DNA from: Legionella israelensis
GTDB lineage: Bacteria > Pseudomonadota > Gammaproteobacteria > Legionellales > Legionellaceae
Direction of reading: 5' to 3'
Assembly: GCF_004571175.1 (NCBI RefSeq)
Contig: NZ_CP038273.1
Location: 2,170,001 to 2,234,000, forward strand
Length of the DNA stretch: 64,000 bases
The translations under genes were made by a program, and so were the position numbers. The notes under the pieces were generated by a model that made no database searches, was not told the origin of the DNA, and saw nothing but the letters and a program-made list of their open reading frames with translations. Below are positions 31,318 through 40,517 of this stretch, one piece after another; position 1 is the stretch's first letter; the number at the start of each line of letters is the position of its first letter.

Positions 31318-32214
31318 CTAACCAAGATAAATTTTCGTAATATTCAGCCGCGAATGGCCAAGTTCTCGACTTATCTGTTTCCGAGCTTTTCGATCAATTT
31401 CTTTTTCTATTTTATTTAAAAAGTGAGTTGGTTTGCCGCCAGCAATGGGACAAATCAGCCCTTGTCTCAAGGGATTAAGTTGTTTAGTGATTTCTGCATA
31501 ACGGCGTTGTGCATAAGCATGACGTAAGCCATGTAATTTACAAAGCCCCATGCTGTTAATCTGTTGCTGGTAATAACTTAAATGCTTCTTGTAGCTTCTT
31601 CCCAGAGGTATTAGAGATAAATTTTTTGGAATTTGTTGCGATACTTTATTTAACCACTCCTTTTGTTTTTCATGAGTGATATCAATGACCCGCCCAATTC
31701 CACCTTTTGTCCAGCTGGGTTTAATCCATAGACAATCACCACGCCAAGCTTCACTCCATACAAATTTCATCGATTCTTCTCGTCGTAAACCAAACAGCAT
31801 TTGAGCTTCTAGGGATAAACGTATATAGGGATCGGTACATTTATCTAAGTCTATATGGGTAATCGCTTTGCTGTGAGTTGGCACATAAGAGCGTTTATCG
31901 ATTTGATAACTGTCATTTCCTTTTTTAACTAACTTGGGGTTATCTAATAAATCAGCAGTCTTTCGCAATTTGGCCATATAATTTTTAATGGTTGCTGGAC
32001 TTCTAACTTGTTGTTTCCAGTGCTCTACCAAAACATAAATGTGCTTGGGCTTTAATCCTTTTAGGTGGCCAACTTTGAAGCCAAGCTCATGCAAATCTTT
32101 CATACACCGTCTGAGCATATGGCGAGTATCAGCTTGACTGGCATAGGAATAACACCGCATTTTTTTAACGAATTGATTGACAGAATATAAAGCATTACGC
32201 AGCTTGTTGTTCAT
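31318..32214 (-). CDS. int: Tyrosine recombinase (integrase) with intact catalytic residues
   Basis: This 298-residue site-specific recombinase has an N-terminal SAM-like DNA-binding region (to about 115) and a C-terminal catalytic domain. The tyrosine-recombinase residues are visible: Arg in FGLRREESMKF, the HxxR box HGLRHAYAQRR, His in ELGHSRLNITK, and the Tyr nucleophile three residues from the end (KIYLG). It would insert and excise the element at tRNA-Pro. It is read toward the tRNA, the usual layout, and its start overlaps the end of the second integrase-like gene by 20 bases, so the two are translationally coupled. Confidence 0.85.
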   Translation of the reverse strand: MNNKLRNALYSVNQFVKKMRCYSYASQADTRHMLRRCMKDLHELGFKVGHLKGLKPKHIYVLVEHWKQQVRSPATIKNYMAKLRKTADLLDNPKLVKKGNDSYQIDKRSYVPTHSKAITHIDLDKCTDPYIRLSLEAQMLFGLRREESMKFVWSEAWRGDCLWIKPSWTKGGIGRVIDITHEKQKEWLNKVSQQIPKNLSLIPLGRSYKKHLSYYQQQINSMGLCKLHGLRHAYAQRRYAEITKQLNPLRQGLICPIAGGKPTHFLNKIEKEIDRKARKQISRELGHSRLNITKIYLG

Positions 32215-33013
32215 TGAGATAACTCCAGAGTGTGGTTCGAGATTTCAAGCCCATTTCGTCCATGATGAGTATGGATAATCGATAGTGATCCAGTTGTGAT
32301 GAAAGGCTTGCCTGTGTGAGTTGAGCATACATATAGCGATATGATTTCTTAGCTGGCCATCGCAAGGCTTTCATAGCCTTTTGCCAGCGAAAACAGACCA
32401 CCCGATAACCAAAGGAATTGATTAAGCAGTGCTGTTTCTGAGTTAGATGATGAAATATTCTCAAGATGGCCATTTGAGTAGGGGTGCGAATAGGCACCTT
32501 TCTATCTAGATGATTAAAGGTTATCTCACGAGTTAATAACAAATGATTATTTTGGACATGAACATCCGGTAAAAGCCTCATGGTTTCGCTTAACGTGAGG
32601 CCAAAATGCATTTGGAATCCCATCAGCACTTGCGCAATTGGATCATGAAGTTTTTGCCAGCCATCATATTTCAAGCGAATAATTTTATGAGAAGTTGTTT
32701 TTCGTTTAAGCCTCAGATTTTGATTATCAATACCAGCCAAATCATGTCCAATACAATGCAAAAATTTTCGTATAATGGTCATGTAATTCATCATGGTTGA
32801 AACTGTAATTCGTTGTTTCTTCCAATGTTGAATTAGTTTCTCAAGCTGGTTTGCAGTTAACGCTTGCCAATGAGAAGGCGTTTCACCAAGCACAAACAAA
32901 TCATCCAGCATCTTATAAATCACAAATTGCCGATATTGTTTGTCCCGATGACTCCCACATCGATTGGACTTTAGATAGTTGTTTATGGTTTGTCGTAAAG
33001 AGTATCGTCGCAT
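32195..33013 (-). CDS. Integrase-like protein lacking the tyrosine-recombinase active site
   Basis: This 272-residue protein has the same layout and several of the same segments as its downstream neighbour: a leading RQTINNYLKS block, an HWKKQRITVSTMMNYMTIIRK linker-like helix, and an FQMHFGLTLSETMRLLPDV segment. It lacks the catalytic residues where they would align: Arg is missing from FGLTLSETM, the HxxR box reads SYRYMYAQLT, and no Tyr nucleophile remains near the C-terminus (LWSYLNEQQAA holds the only candidate). The open frame is intact. It may be a partner subunit or directionality factor for the active recombinase, or simply a decaying copy. Confidence 0.72.
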   Translation of the reverse strand: MRRYSLRQTINNYLKSNRCGSHRDKQYRQFVIYKMLDDLFVLGETPSHWQALTANQLEKLIQHWKKQRITVSTMMNYMTIIRKFLHCIGHDLAGIDNQNLRLKRKTTSHKIIRLKYDGWQKLHDPIAQVLMGFQMHFGLTLSETMRLLPDVHVQNNHLLLTREITFNHLDRKVPIRTPTQMAILRIFHHLTQKQHCLINSFGYRVVCFRWQKAMKALRWPAKKSYRYMYAQLTQASLSSQLDHYRLSILIMDEMGLKSRTTLWSYLNEQQAA

Positions 33014-33750
33014 ATTCCCTCATACAAAACGGGTTTGCCCTGATTCGGTTTAGTGTTAATCGAGCGACTCATTCCGTGATGACGTCCAGCAGTGGCTGCA
33101 AGGCTCGAAAGTGGGGCAAATCAAAGAACAAAAATAAATACCAACAGTGTTATGAGCTCACCTCCTTATTTTTTATAAAGGCATGCAAATAGCAGAGACA
33201 AAGCACAGGCTTTGCTACCTATCCATTCAATACAGAAATGTGCATTGTGAAAAGTCTGCCAAACGGCAGCTGATCCTTAGAACAACAAATTCCCGACTCA
33301 ACGCCCAGCCACAAAGTTAGGGAATAAGGTGTGGCTTATGCATAAGACCCAAAGGTTTCGCCTGAATCACACAGGCTCGTCAGTTATGCTTAATAAAAAC
33401 GTACCAAAGAGTGAAGCGGTAGACAATAGATTTTTGTAAGTATTTTGTTCAATCCTGTGGCGTGGGATTGGATATTTATAAGTAGCTTTAATGTTTGAAA
33501 GGGAAATTATCGTTTTATGGTTCTGCGTCACTGCACATAAATCATAAATTGCAGTGACGCAGTTACTTACTATTGCGAATCTTAATTTTATAATCAGACT
33601 TGAAATCGCTTATGTTTATTATATCAAATAAGAGAGTTATTTTAGATTGTGGTGGGCAAAATTTGATCATTAATTTGGGGTTGGATATAATGCTTTTGAT
33701 TTTAAATTTTTTATCACTAAGCAAATTGGTCATGTTTTGATAGGAGCTGT
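33014..33750. other. 737-bp intergenic region with a 13-bp perfect inverted repeat
   Basis: I find no convincing gene here. The region carries the upstream sequence of the integrase pair on one side and of the Sel1 gene on the other. Its one clear structure is the dyad CTGCGTCACTGCA at 33523-33535 with its exact inverse at 33550-33562. A short pyrimidine-rich block with CACCTCCTT at 33159-33167 resembles a reverse-strand Shine-Dalgarno but has no reading frame attached. Confidence 0.6.
33523..33562. repeat. Perfect 13-bp inverted repeat, 14-base spacer
   Basis: CTGCGTCACTGCA (33523-33535) and TGCAGTGACGCAG (33550-33562) are exact inverses. No T run follows, so it is a poor terminator candidate; an operator, a recombination site or a transcript hairpin are all open. 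Confidence 0.8.
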
Positions 33751-34947
33751 ATGGGGATGTATTTAATTAGATTATTTTTATCAATAACAATCCTATTTGC
33801 CATTAACGTAGCCTTTTGTGCCAATTCCAATGATCTATCTCCCACAAGCAGTATTAAAAAATTTATTCCAAATGAGCTGATGCTTGAAAATTGTTTAGAT
33901 TCAGAAATAATCAGGAAAATAAGCAACATTGATTTCCTTTTTAGACATTTTGCTGATTTTGCTTCTTTAGATAAATTAAAGATATTCAAACAAAAGTTAT
34001 CGGTGATTAAATTAACCAAATCTCAGTTTGATCTTTTAATTTCCAAATCTAAAAAATCAGATTTATGTGGGGCAAATGCGAATTTAGCTTTGGGCATTTA
34101 TGAAGCAGCACTTAATATAATGGAAAAAAATGAAAACAAAAAAAAATTAAATCTCTATTCTAAATATATGGAGCATGCATTTAGTATATATAGAAATTAT
34201 GCAAATCAAGGATCAATTGGCCCAATAAAATTATTATGCGTGCTAGATGAAGGTGATGGTTTTTGGGTGGTTAATGAAGTTGATGCCCTATCGAAAGATA
34301 TATGTTTGAAGGCACTATATACAAAAGAGATAAAGTTATCCCCTCTTGAAAAGACCAAAATGTTTACAAGCGTATATAATTCATATTTGTTCGATGGACT
34401 CGATAAAAATTTGGTTAAGAGAGCTGAGGTTTGCTATGAATTTGCAAAAGAAGCAAACATCATGAACTACTTGAATGGTATGTATAAGCAACAAAATAAA
34501 GATATGTGTAATGCCGAATTTATTGGATATGGTGAACAATTGTTTTCAAACAAAGATTATCAAGAGGCGTTCAGATACCTGTCAATTTTTGATCAATCTC
34601 TTAACGGTTGGGGTATACCTCAATTTGAATTAGGTTATATGTACCAAACAGGCAAAGGAGTTTCTCAAAATTATGCATTAGCTTTAGATTGGTATAAAAA
34701 AGCAAGTAAATATGGTAATAACGCTTATGCTCAATATAATTTAGGGGTAATGTATACAAAAGGCCAAGGTGTCTTACAAAACTACACACTAGCCCATGCA
34801 TTTTATAATTTAGCATCTGCAAATGGAATAGAGGATGCTGCTACAGTTCGTGATATGTTGGCTAAAAAAATGACTAACGAGCAAATAGAAAGAGCACAAA
34901 CTTTAGCTAAGGAATGGACTAAAAAAGGAAGGTATACAATACATTAA
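33751..34947 (+). CDS. Secreted Sel1-repeat protein
   Basis: This 398-residue protein begins with a signal peptide (MGMYLIRLFLSITILFAINVAFCAN). The C-terminal third holds two Sel1-like repeats: FELGYMYQTGKGVSQNYALALDWYKKASKYG and YNLGVMYTKGQGVLQNYTLAHAFYNLASANG in outline. Sel1 repeats are helical protein-interaction modules, and Legionella uses several such proteins (LpnE, EnhC) in host-cell entry. The middle part is not recognised. The gene is notably AT-rich compared with the core genes, in keeping with acquired DNA. AGGAG lies just ahead of the first ATG. It lies 301 bases upstream of the helicase-nuclease gene on the same strand. Confidence 0.78.
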   Translation: MGMYLIRLFLSITILFAINVAFCANSNDLSPTSSIKKFIPNELMLENCLDSEIIRKISNIDFLFRHFADFASLDKLKIFKQKLSVIKLTKSQFDLLISKSKKSDLCGANANLALGIYEAALNIMEKNENKKKLNLYSKYMEHAFSIYRNYANQGSIGPIKLLCVLDEGDGFWVVNEVDALSKDICLKALYTKEIKLSPLEKTKMFTSVYNSYLFDGLDKNLVKRAEVCYEFAKEANIMNYLNGMYKQQNKDMCNAEFIGYGEQLFSNKDYQEAFRYLSIFDQSLNGWGIPQFELGYMYQTGKGVSQNYALALDWYKKASKYGNNAYAQYNLGVMYTKGQGVLQNYTLAHAFYNLASANGIEDAATVRDMLAKKMTNEQIERAQTLAKEWTKKGRYTIH

Positions 34948-35248
34948 AGGCGATGGCAGTAATAGCAGACTCAAAGAACTGTTTTGTTAGTAAGAGGCTG
35001 CACCAATTACTGCTTTGGAAATTGGTATGAACCTCCTTTTTGATATAAAATTGCGCAAATATTTAATAACACCACAGTGAAATTGATCAAAAAATCATGT
35101 TAACAATGTAACGCTTACCACGTTCTTACGTAACCCACCAATAATAACAATAAAAAAGGAGTCTATGTAAGCAAATGAATCTTTGCATGGGTTGCTATTG
35201 CCCAAAATTAGCAAAGAGTAAGGCTGTAATTAAAATTGAGGAAATACA
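34948..35248 (+). other. 301-bp gap with a start-stop mini-ORF ahead of the helicase gene
   Basis: There is no gene in this stretch. At 35157-35170 an AGGAG is followed by ATG and directly by TAA, a minimal start-stop reading frame with a good ribosome-binding site, and 94 bases lie between it and the helicase ATG. A further 42-codon frame from 35175 overlaps the helicase start; I see no support for it as a gene. Confidence 0.45.
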
Positions 35249-38200
35249 ATGCAAGATAAGAATGACGATATCAATCTCCATGCTTCCAGACAATCATTAA
35301 TTTTTTCCAGAAGCATGGAAGAAGAACGTCTATTATCTCTTATAGAATTTGCCCAACAATCTGCTCGTTTAAAACTTAATCCTGTTAAAGACGTAGTAAA
35401 ACATGGTTTGTTTAATCATTTTGAGCATGAGCTACTTTCTTTACCCGGAGTTCACATTAATATTGCGGAAGATGATGATGAACTGTGGTTAAGAATTGAT
35501 AGACTGGCAGAAACCCATCCCCCAGAACCTCAAGATCAGCAATTAATCCCTTGGCTTGATATATCAAGAAAAACTGAAACAGCACCTTTATTAAAAAGCG
35601 CCGTAGATATTAGCAAAATTGACACAGTAAATGTTGTTAAGAATGAAGAAACTGATAGTGTACAAGAACAGCCCAAATTGATGTTGTTGTCAGAATATGA
35701 GCATCGAGAAACTATTGGGCGTTTATTACAAGATTACGTGCATAACCAATGGAACATTTGGGCAGAAGAAGAGAAAAAACGACGCCGTACAATTAAACTA
35801 TATTCAGAGCTGTTCACTCTAAAACAGCAATTAGAGGGATCGATTGTTGATACCCAAATTGAATTAGTATGGGGTATTGGGCTTGGAGTGTGGAAAACAA
35901 ATGAGTTTAATATTAGATATCCTCTTATCACTCAATCTGTTGAGGTTTCATTAAATCCGAAAGATATGGCTATGGAAATTAGGCCAAGACGATCTGCTGA
36001 GCCGCTTTTCGAGCTAGATGCCTATATGTCTATTGATAGTTTGGGCGTGGCCGACGTTCAGAAAGCTTATAATGATTTGATGTCAAAACAAACTCAAGAC
36101 TTTTCGCCATTTGAGCGTTTCTCCTATGAACCACAGTTACAACTTGCAGCAACACATTTAGATTCAAAGGGAGTATATTGGCCAACACAAATTACAAATG
36201 AGGATCGCCAAATCCCTGATTCAGGGGAAAACCTAAAAGTTACTGATACATGGATTTTATTTGCCAGACCCCGTAGCAAAAGTCTTTATATCCAAGACTT
36301 GGAAAATTTCAAAAAACATTTCAATGCTGAAAAAACAGGTGAAATATCTAGCGTTATTAAAGAAATGGTGCAAGAGCCGGTCGGTGAGCATCGTGAAATA
36401 AAGCTTACTAATTTTCGTGGCTTATCTAGCCTTGGATATACTTCAAATGAAAGCAACGCAGAGACAGCATGCGAGTTATTTTTTCCTCTTCCATTTAACG
36501 AAGAACAAGTAAAAATTGTACAAAAACTAGAACATTCAAATGGGGTTGTTGTCCAAGGCCCTCCAGGAACAGGTAAAACACATACGATTGCTAATATTAT
36601 TGCTCATTATATGGCAAATGGTAAGCGTGTGCTTGTTACTTCTATGAAAGAGCCTGCATTATCTGTGTTGAAAGAAAAACTTCCTGCAACAATTCAGCCT
36701 TTGGCCATTTCTCTTTTAACCAATGAGCCAGACGGAATGAAGCAGTTTGAGTTCGCTATCTCTAAAATCGCTCAAGAATTACAAGCTATTGATCGTGCTG
36801 CACTTGGAAGCGAGATTGAAAATGACGAGCAATTTATTGATAAGCTTCATGCAAAATTGGCATGGATTGATCGATCTATTACCAATTGGGCGAAAAGCAA
36901 TATTCAATCTATTTATATGGATGGACAAGAAATTCATCCAGAAGACGCAGCTAAAGAAATTGCTGCAGCAAGTGAGGAATTTGATTGGCTTGATGATCCC
37001 ATTTCTATCGCAGACGAACATAAACCAAGATTTGATAATACCGATATTATACAACTTAGAGAAGCAAGACGTAATTTGCAGGGAGATCTTGATTACTTAG
37101 GTAAGTTACTACCTACATTGGAAGATATCCCTAAATTAAACAGTATATTGAACCTTCACCGCGAGTTATTGAAAAACAAAACGCTAAAAGATCAGGTTCT
37201 GTCTGCTAATGTTTTTCAAATTCCAGATTTAGCAGAAAACATTACTGAAGTTGAAATTGTATTGAATGCGTTCTATGAATATAGAGCTATAAAAAGTCAG
37301 TTAAAGACGGCCAACTTATCATGGTTTGGCTCGTTACAATCTTGCTTAAAGAATTCTGATTCAACATCAATCATTCAGCTTATTGAAAAAATTACTGATG
37401 AAGTTAATAACTTACATGCCGAAAAAAATATTTTTTTAGAAAACCCTGTTGTTATACCAACGGATCTCAAATTAACAGATGAAATTACTCAGGCTATTGC
37501 TAATAAAAGTGAAGGTAAACAACCTTTTGGAATCAGTGGGAGATTAACAAAGCGAGCATTAATTAAAAAAATTGATGGCATTCTAATTTTAAATAGACCA
37601 GCCAAGAACCAAGATGAGTGGCTGCATATTTACCGTTATGTATCACTTTGCAATCGTATTGATGAACTCGTTTTACGATGGAATAAAATAGCCACTGAAA
37701 TGTCTTTTTTTTCACTCATAAATAGTGAGACTGTTAACCCACTTCAGCATGCTAGAGCAGAATTAGATTTTTATTTCGCTGTCAAAAAACTCATTGCACT
37801 GGAAGCTGAAATTAAAAAACGTTCGGATTCACTTTTGCAATCATGGCCTTATTTAAATGGGCTGTTTGAGGCTAATGCTCATATTGATGAGTTGATTGGA
37901 CTGCTTGAAAAAAATCTTAATTTTTATCACTCCTCCAAAGCTTGGTCTGATAGAGAAACAATATTAAACAACCTAGCAAACTTTAATGGCCGGATATCTG
38001 AAAAAATCAAAACATTTTTTTCTGAAGCTGTGGGCAATCCATCCATTAGTGATGTGGAAATACAAAATCTATCAACTAACTTAATTGATGAGTTGAGACG
38101 TATTCATGGATTAAAACCTGCATTGGATGATGTGTACTCTATATGTGATTTAATACACCAGTCTGGTGCTATCCGGTGGGCGCAAAAACTTAAAGAGACT

Positions 38201-39877
38201 CCGTTAGAAAGTACCGTAGATTCTTTATTGCCCGATAATTGGAGCCAAGCATGGCGACTTCGTCGTTTCGCTAACTATTTTTATTCAATCAGTCATTTTG
38301 ATGAATTTAAAAAATTAACCACTCAACGCTATGAATATGAAAAACAATTGGCAAAGGCCTATCAAGATGTAGTTGCCAAACGTACTTGGTTGCAATTAGC
38401 AAAGAATGCAACCCCAGACATTCGAGCAGCACTACAAGCCTTTCAATCCGCTATTTCAAAAATAGGTAAAGGAACAGGTAAAAGAGCCATTCGTTATAGG
38501 CGAGATGCTAAAAATTCTGCTGCACTTACTAATAAAGCAATACCGTGCTGGATTATGCCTCATTATAGAATATCGGAGTCATTACCTCCTGAGTTTGGAT
38601 GCTTTGATTTAGTCATTATTGATGAAGCCTCACAATCAGATTTGAATGCTCTTCCGGCCATGCTTCGTGCCAATAAATTGCTGGTTGTTGGTGATGATAA
38701 GCAGGTTTCGCCTGATGGTGTTGGCCTGGAAGAAGAAAAAATCAATAATTTAATGGCTCAATATTTATCCAACCAAGTAGCGATATATAGACAAGCAATG
38801 TCTCCAGAGCGTTCAATCTATGACTTATGTAAGGTTGTATTTTCTGATTCACAAGTTATGCTGCGCGAGCATTTTCGCAGTGTTACGCCAATTATTGAGT
38901 ACTCCAAGAGAAAATTTTATAACCATGAACTAAAACCACTGAGATTGCCAACGAAATCAGAACGCCTAGAGCCACCCTTAATAGACGTTATTATTGAAGA
39001 TGGCTATCGTATGAATAAAGAAAACACCGCTGAAGCAAAATTTATTGTTGAGGAAATAAATAATATTTGTAATGACCCTGCTATGGCCAATCGAACAATT
39101 GGCGTTGTTTCTTTGCTAGGCAATGAACAGGCAAGAAAAATATGGGAAATGATTCAGCAAGATATTACGCCAGATAAAATAACCAACCATAAAATCACTT
39201 GTGGTGATGCCCTTACATTCCAAGGTAAAGAGCGGGACATCATGTTTTTATCAATGGTAGCGACTCCAGATAATGTGAAAGCGGATCCACGTGAAGCCTC
39301 TGCGCAGAGATTTAATGTTGCTGCCTCAAGGGCACGAGATCGCATGTATTTAGTTAGAAGTATTGAGTTAGATAACCTAAGCCCCAAAGATAGCTTAAGA
39401 CGCGGTTTAATAGAGCATTTTAGCTCACCCTTTGCCCAAGATGAAATAAAGGTACAAAACCTTAGAGAACTCTGCGAGTCAGGGTTTGAACTGGAAATTT
39501 ATGATCTATTAACTGAGCGTGGTTACAGAGTAATTCCTCAAGTCAAAGTAGGAAACTATCGTCTGGATATGGTTGTAGAGGGACATAATGATGCTCGTTT
39601 GGCTATTGAGTGCGATGGGGATCGTTTTCATGATGCTTCAAAATGGGAAGACGATATGAACAGGCAAAGAATTCTTGAGCGTGCAGGGTGGAAATTCTGG
39701 CGATGTTTTGCTTCTACTTTTGTTATGAACAAAAAGCACGTTATTCAAGATCTAGTCAATTCCTTATTCGAGCATGGAATTGAGCCTATTGGAAGTGGTG
39801 GAGTGTTTAATAACATCCATTGTGAACAAAGGCGAATAACTGCCTTGGCGCCAATGGAGGCGGTGATAGAGGAATAA
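35249..39877 (+). CDS. SF1 helicase with C-terminal endonuclease-like domain, candidate antiphage protein
   Basis: This 1,542-residue protein has three visible parts. An N-terminal region of about 400 residues is not recognised. An UPF1/DNA2-type helicase follows, with Walker A GPPGTGKT (437-444), Walker B DEAS (1125-1128, in LVIIDEASQSD), motif V-like TFQGKERDIMFLS and motif VI-like FNVAASRARDRMYLV near 1355; a helical insert of about 600 residues separates Walker A and B. The last part (about 1410-1515) is a restriction-endonuclease-like fold of the Vsr/MTES_1575 type with IECDGD (1453-1458), MNRQRILERAGWKFWR. GAGGAAATACA precedes the ATG. Helicase-nuclease fusions of this layout on mobile islands are commonly phage-defence proteins; that role here is inferred. 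Confidence 0.82.
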   Translation: MQDKNDDINLHASRQSLIFSRSMEEERLLSLIEFAQQSARLKLNPVKDVVKHGLFNHFEHELLSLPGVHINIAEDDDELWLRIDRLAETHPPEPQDQQLIPWLDISRKTETAPLLKSAVDISKIDTVNVVKNEETDSVQEQPKLMLLSEYEHRETIGRLLQDYVHNQWNIWAEEEKKRRRTIKLYSELFTLKQQLEGSIVDTQIELVWGIGLGVWKTNEFNIRYPLITQSVEVSLNPKDMAMEIRPRRSAEPLFELDAYMSIDSLGVADVQKAYNDLMSKQTQDFSPFERFSYEPQLQLAATHLDSKGVYWPTQITNEDRQIPDSGENLKVTDTWILFARPRSKSLYIQDLENFKKHFNAEKTGEISSVIKEMVQEPVGEHREIKLTNFRGLSSLGYTSNESNAETACELFFPLPFNEEQVKIVQKLEHSNGVVVQGPPGTGKTHTIANIIAHYMANGKRVLVTSMKEPALSVLKEKLPATIQPLAISLLTNEPDGMKQFEFAISKIAQELQAIDRAALGSEIENDEQFIDKLHAKLAWIDRSITNWAKSNIQSIYMDGQEIHPEDAAKEIAAASEEFDWLDDPISIADEHKPRFDNTDIIQLREARRNLQGDLDYLGKLLPTLEDIPKLNSILNLHRELLKNKTLKDQVLSANVFQIPDLAENITEVEIVLNAFYEYRAIKSQLKTANLSWFGSLQSCLKNSDSTSIIQLIEKITDEVNNLHAEKNIFLENPVVIPTDLKLTDEITQAIANKSEGKQPFGISGRLTKRALIKKIDGILILNRPAKNQDEWLHIYRYVSLCNRIDELVLRWNKIATEMSFFSLINSETVNPLQHARAELDFYFAVKKLIALEAEIKKRSDSLLQSWPYLNGLFEANAHIDELIGLLEKNLNFYHSSKAWSDRETILNNLANFNGRISEKIKTFFSEAVGNPSISDVEIQNLSTNLIDELRRIHGLKPALDDVYSICDLIHQSGAIRWAQKLKETPLESTVDSLLPDNWSQAWRLRRFANYFYSISHFDEFKKLTTQRYEYEKQLAKAYQDVVAKRTWLQLAKNATPDIRAALQAFQSAISKIGKGTGKRAIRYRRDAKNSAALTNKAIPCWIMPHYRISESLPPEFGCFDLVIIDEASQSDLNALPAMLRANKLLVVGDDKQVSPDGVGLEEEKINNLMAQYLSNQVAIYRQAMSPERSIYDLCKVVFSDSQVMLREHFRSVTPIIEYSKRKFYNHELKPLRLPTKSERLEPPLIDVIIEDGYRMNKENTAEAKFIVEEINNICNDPAMANRTIGVVSLLGNEQARKIWEMIQQDITPDKITNHKITCGDALTFQGKERDIMFLSMVATPDNVKADPREASAQRFNVAASRARDRMYLVRSIELDNLSPKDSLRRGLIEHFSSPFAQDEIKVQNLRELCESGFELEIYDLLTERGYRVIPQVKVGNYRLDMVVEGHNDARLAIECDGDRFHDASKWEDDMNRQRILERAGWKFWRCFASTFVMNKKHVIQDLVNSLFEHGIEPIGSGGVFNNIHCEQRRITALAPMEAVIEE

Positions 39878-40444
39878 TAACTCTAATCTAATCGTTTGAG
39901 CAAATGAAGCTTGATATATTTCTTTGCTCCATTTTTATTTGTGTGTGAATGGAGAATAATTATGTTTGTTGTTACGTTGCTTGTGCTGAGCTTTTTTAAA
40001 ACATTACAGCGTCAATAAATTCAAAGATTAATACTCTTCAAGGGTATGTGACGACGATTAACAGCAAGTTGTGTAGAACTAATTAAAATATTATCAATTT
40101 TTGCGTTGGCATCTATTTTTATAAGATGAGGCTTAGCAGATACTGTTTTTAATGATGGAGCAATGCTACACCAAGTGCAATAATAATAACGCCCAATGTA
40201 CACAGTATGTTCGAGGTTAGGGATAATCCAACAGATAATTGAAATTAAGCCGTTAATGGTAACAAATAGATTAGTCCCTATGGGTTTTATTAAATAATAA
40301 TGCTCATTTATCAAAGTTGAATTTATTACGCAAAGTGATGTTTCATCATTAATATGTCGATGACATACATTCGCAATCTGTCTACATTACGTCTACATGA
40401 TATTTTCGAGTTTTTTGAAAATCACCGTAAGTGCTTGATTTTAT
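39878..40444. other. 567-bp stretch without a supported gene
   Basis: A short stem (GAGCAAA with TTTGCTC) followed by a T-rich run lies just after the helicase gene and may end its transcript. A possible 18-residue hydrophobic peptide (MFVVTLLVLSFFKTLQRQ) is encoded at 39962-40018 behind GGAG; nothing else supports it. The minus strand has an open frame at 40021-40314 starting with TTG, without a ribosome-binding site. Confidence 0.4.
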
Positions 40445-40490
40445 TGGTGGGCCCACTAGGACTCGAACCTAGGACCAACGGATTATGAGT
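40445..40490 (-). repeat. 3' half of a tRNA-Met(CAU) gene, probable attachment-site remnant
   Basis: On the minus strand this reads ACTCATAATCC (anticodon loop with CAU), then the variable region, a T arm CTAGG-TTCGAGT-CCTAG, the 3' acceptor strand TGGGCCC, discriminator A and CCA. The 5' half of the tRNA is absent: the sequence beyond 40490 turns into TTTAAACTAAAAACG. A duplicated 3' tRNA half is what a tRNA-targeting integrase leaves at the far end of its element. By orientation the element lies to the right, toward the LvrA-like gene. Confidence 0.85.
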
Positions 40491-40517
40491 TTTAAACTAA
40501 AAACGCCTTTAACTAAC

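Noticed and set aside
39962..40018. 18-residue hydrophobic peptide as a type I toxin
   Set aside because: It has a weak GGAG upstream but no antisense RNA promoter or conservation evidence can be shown; too short to call.
40021..40314. 97-codon open frame on the minus strand after the helicase gene
   Set aside because: It starts with TTG, has no Shine-Dalgarno, and its composition shows no domain or signal; probably chance in AT-rich DNA.
40440..40517. Intact tRNA-Met
   Set aside because: Only the 3' half folds; the bases beyond 40490 cannot make the anticodon 5' strand, D arm or 5' acceptor strand.
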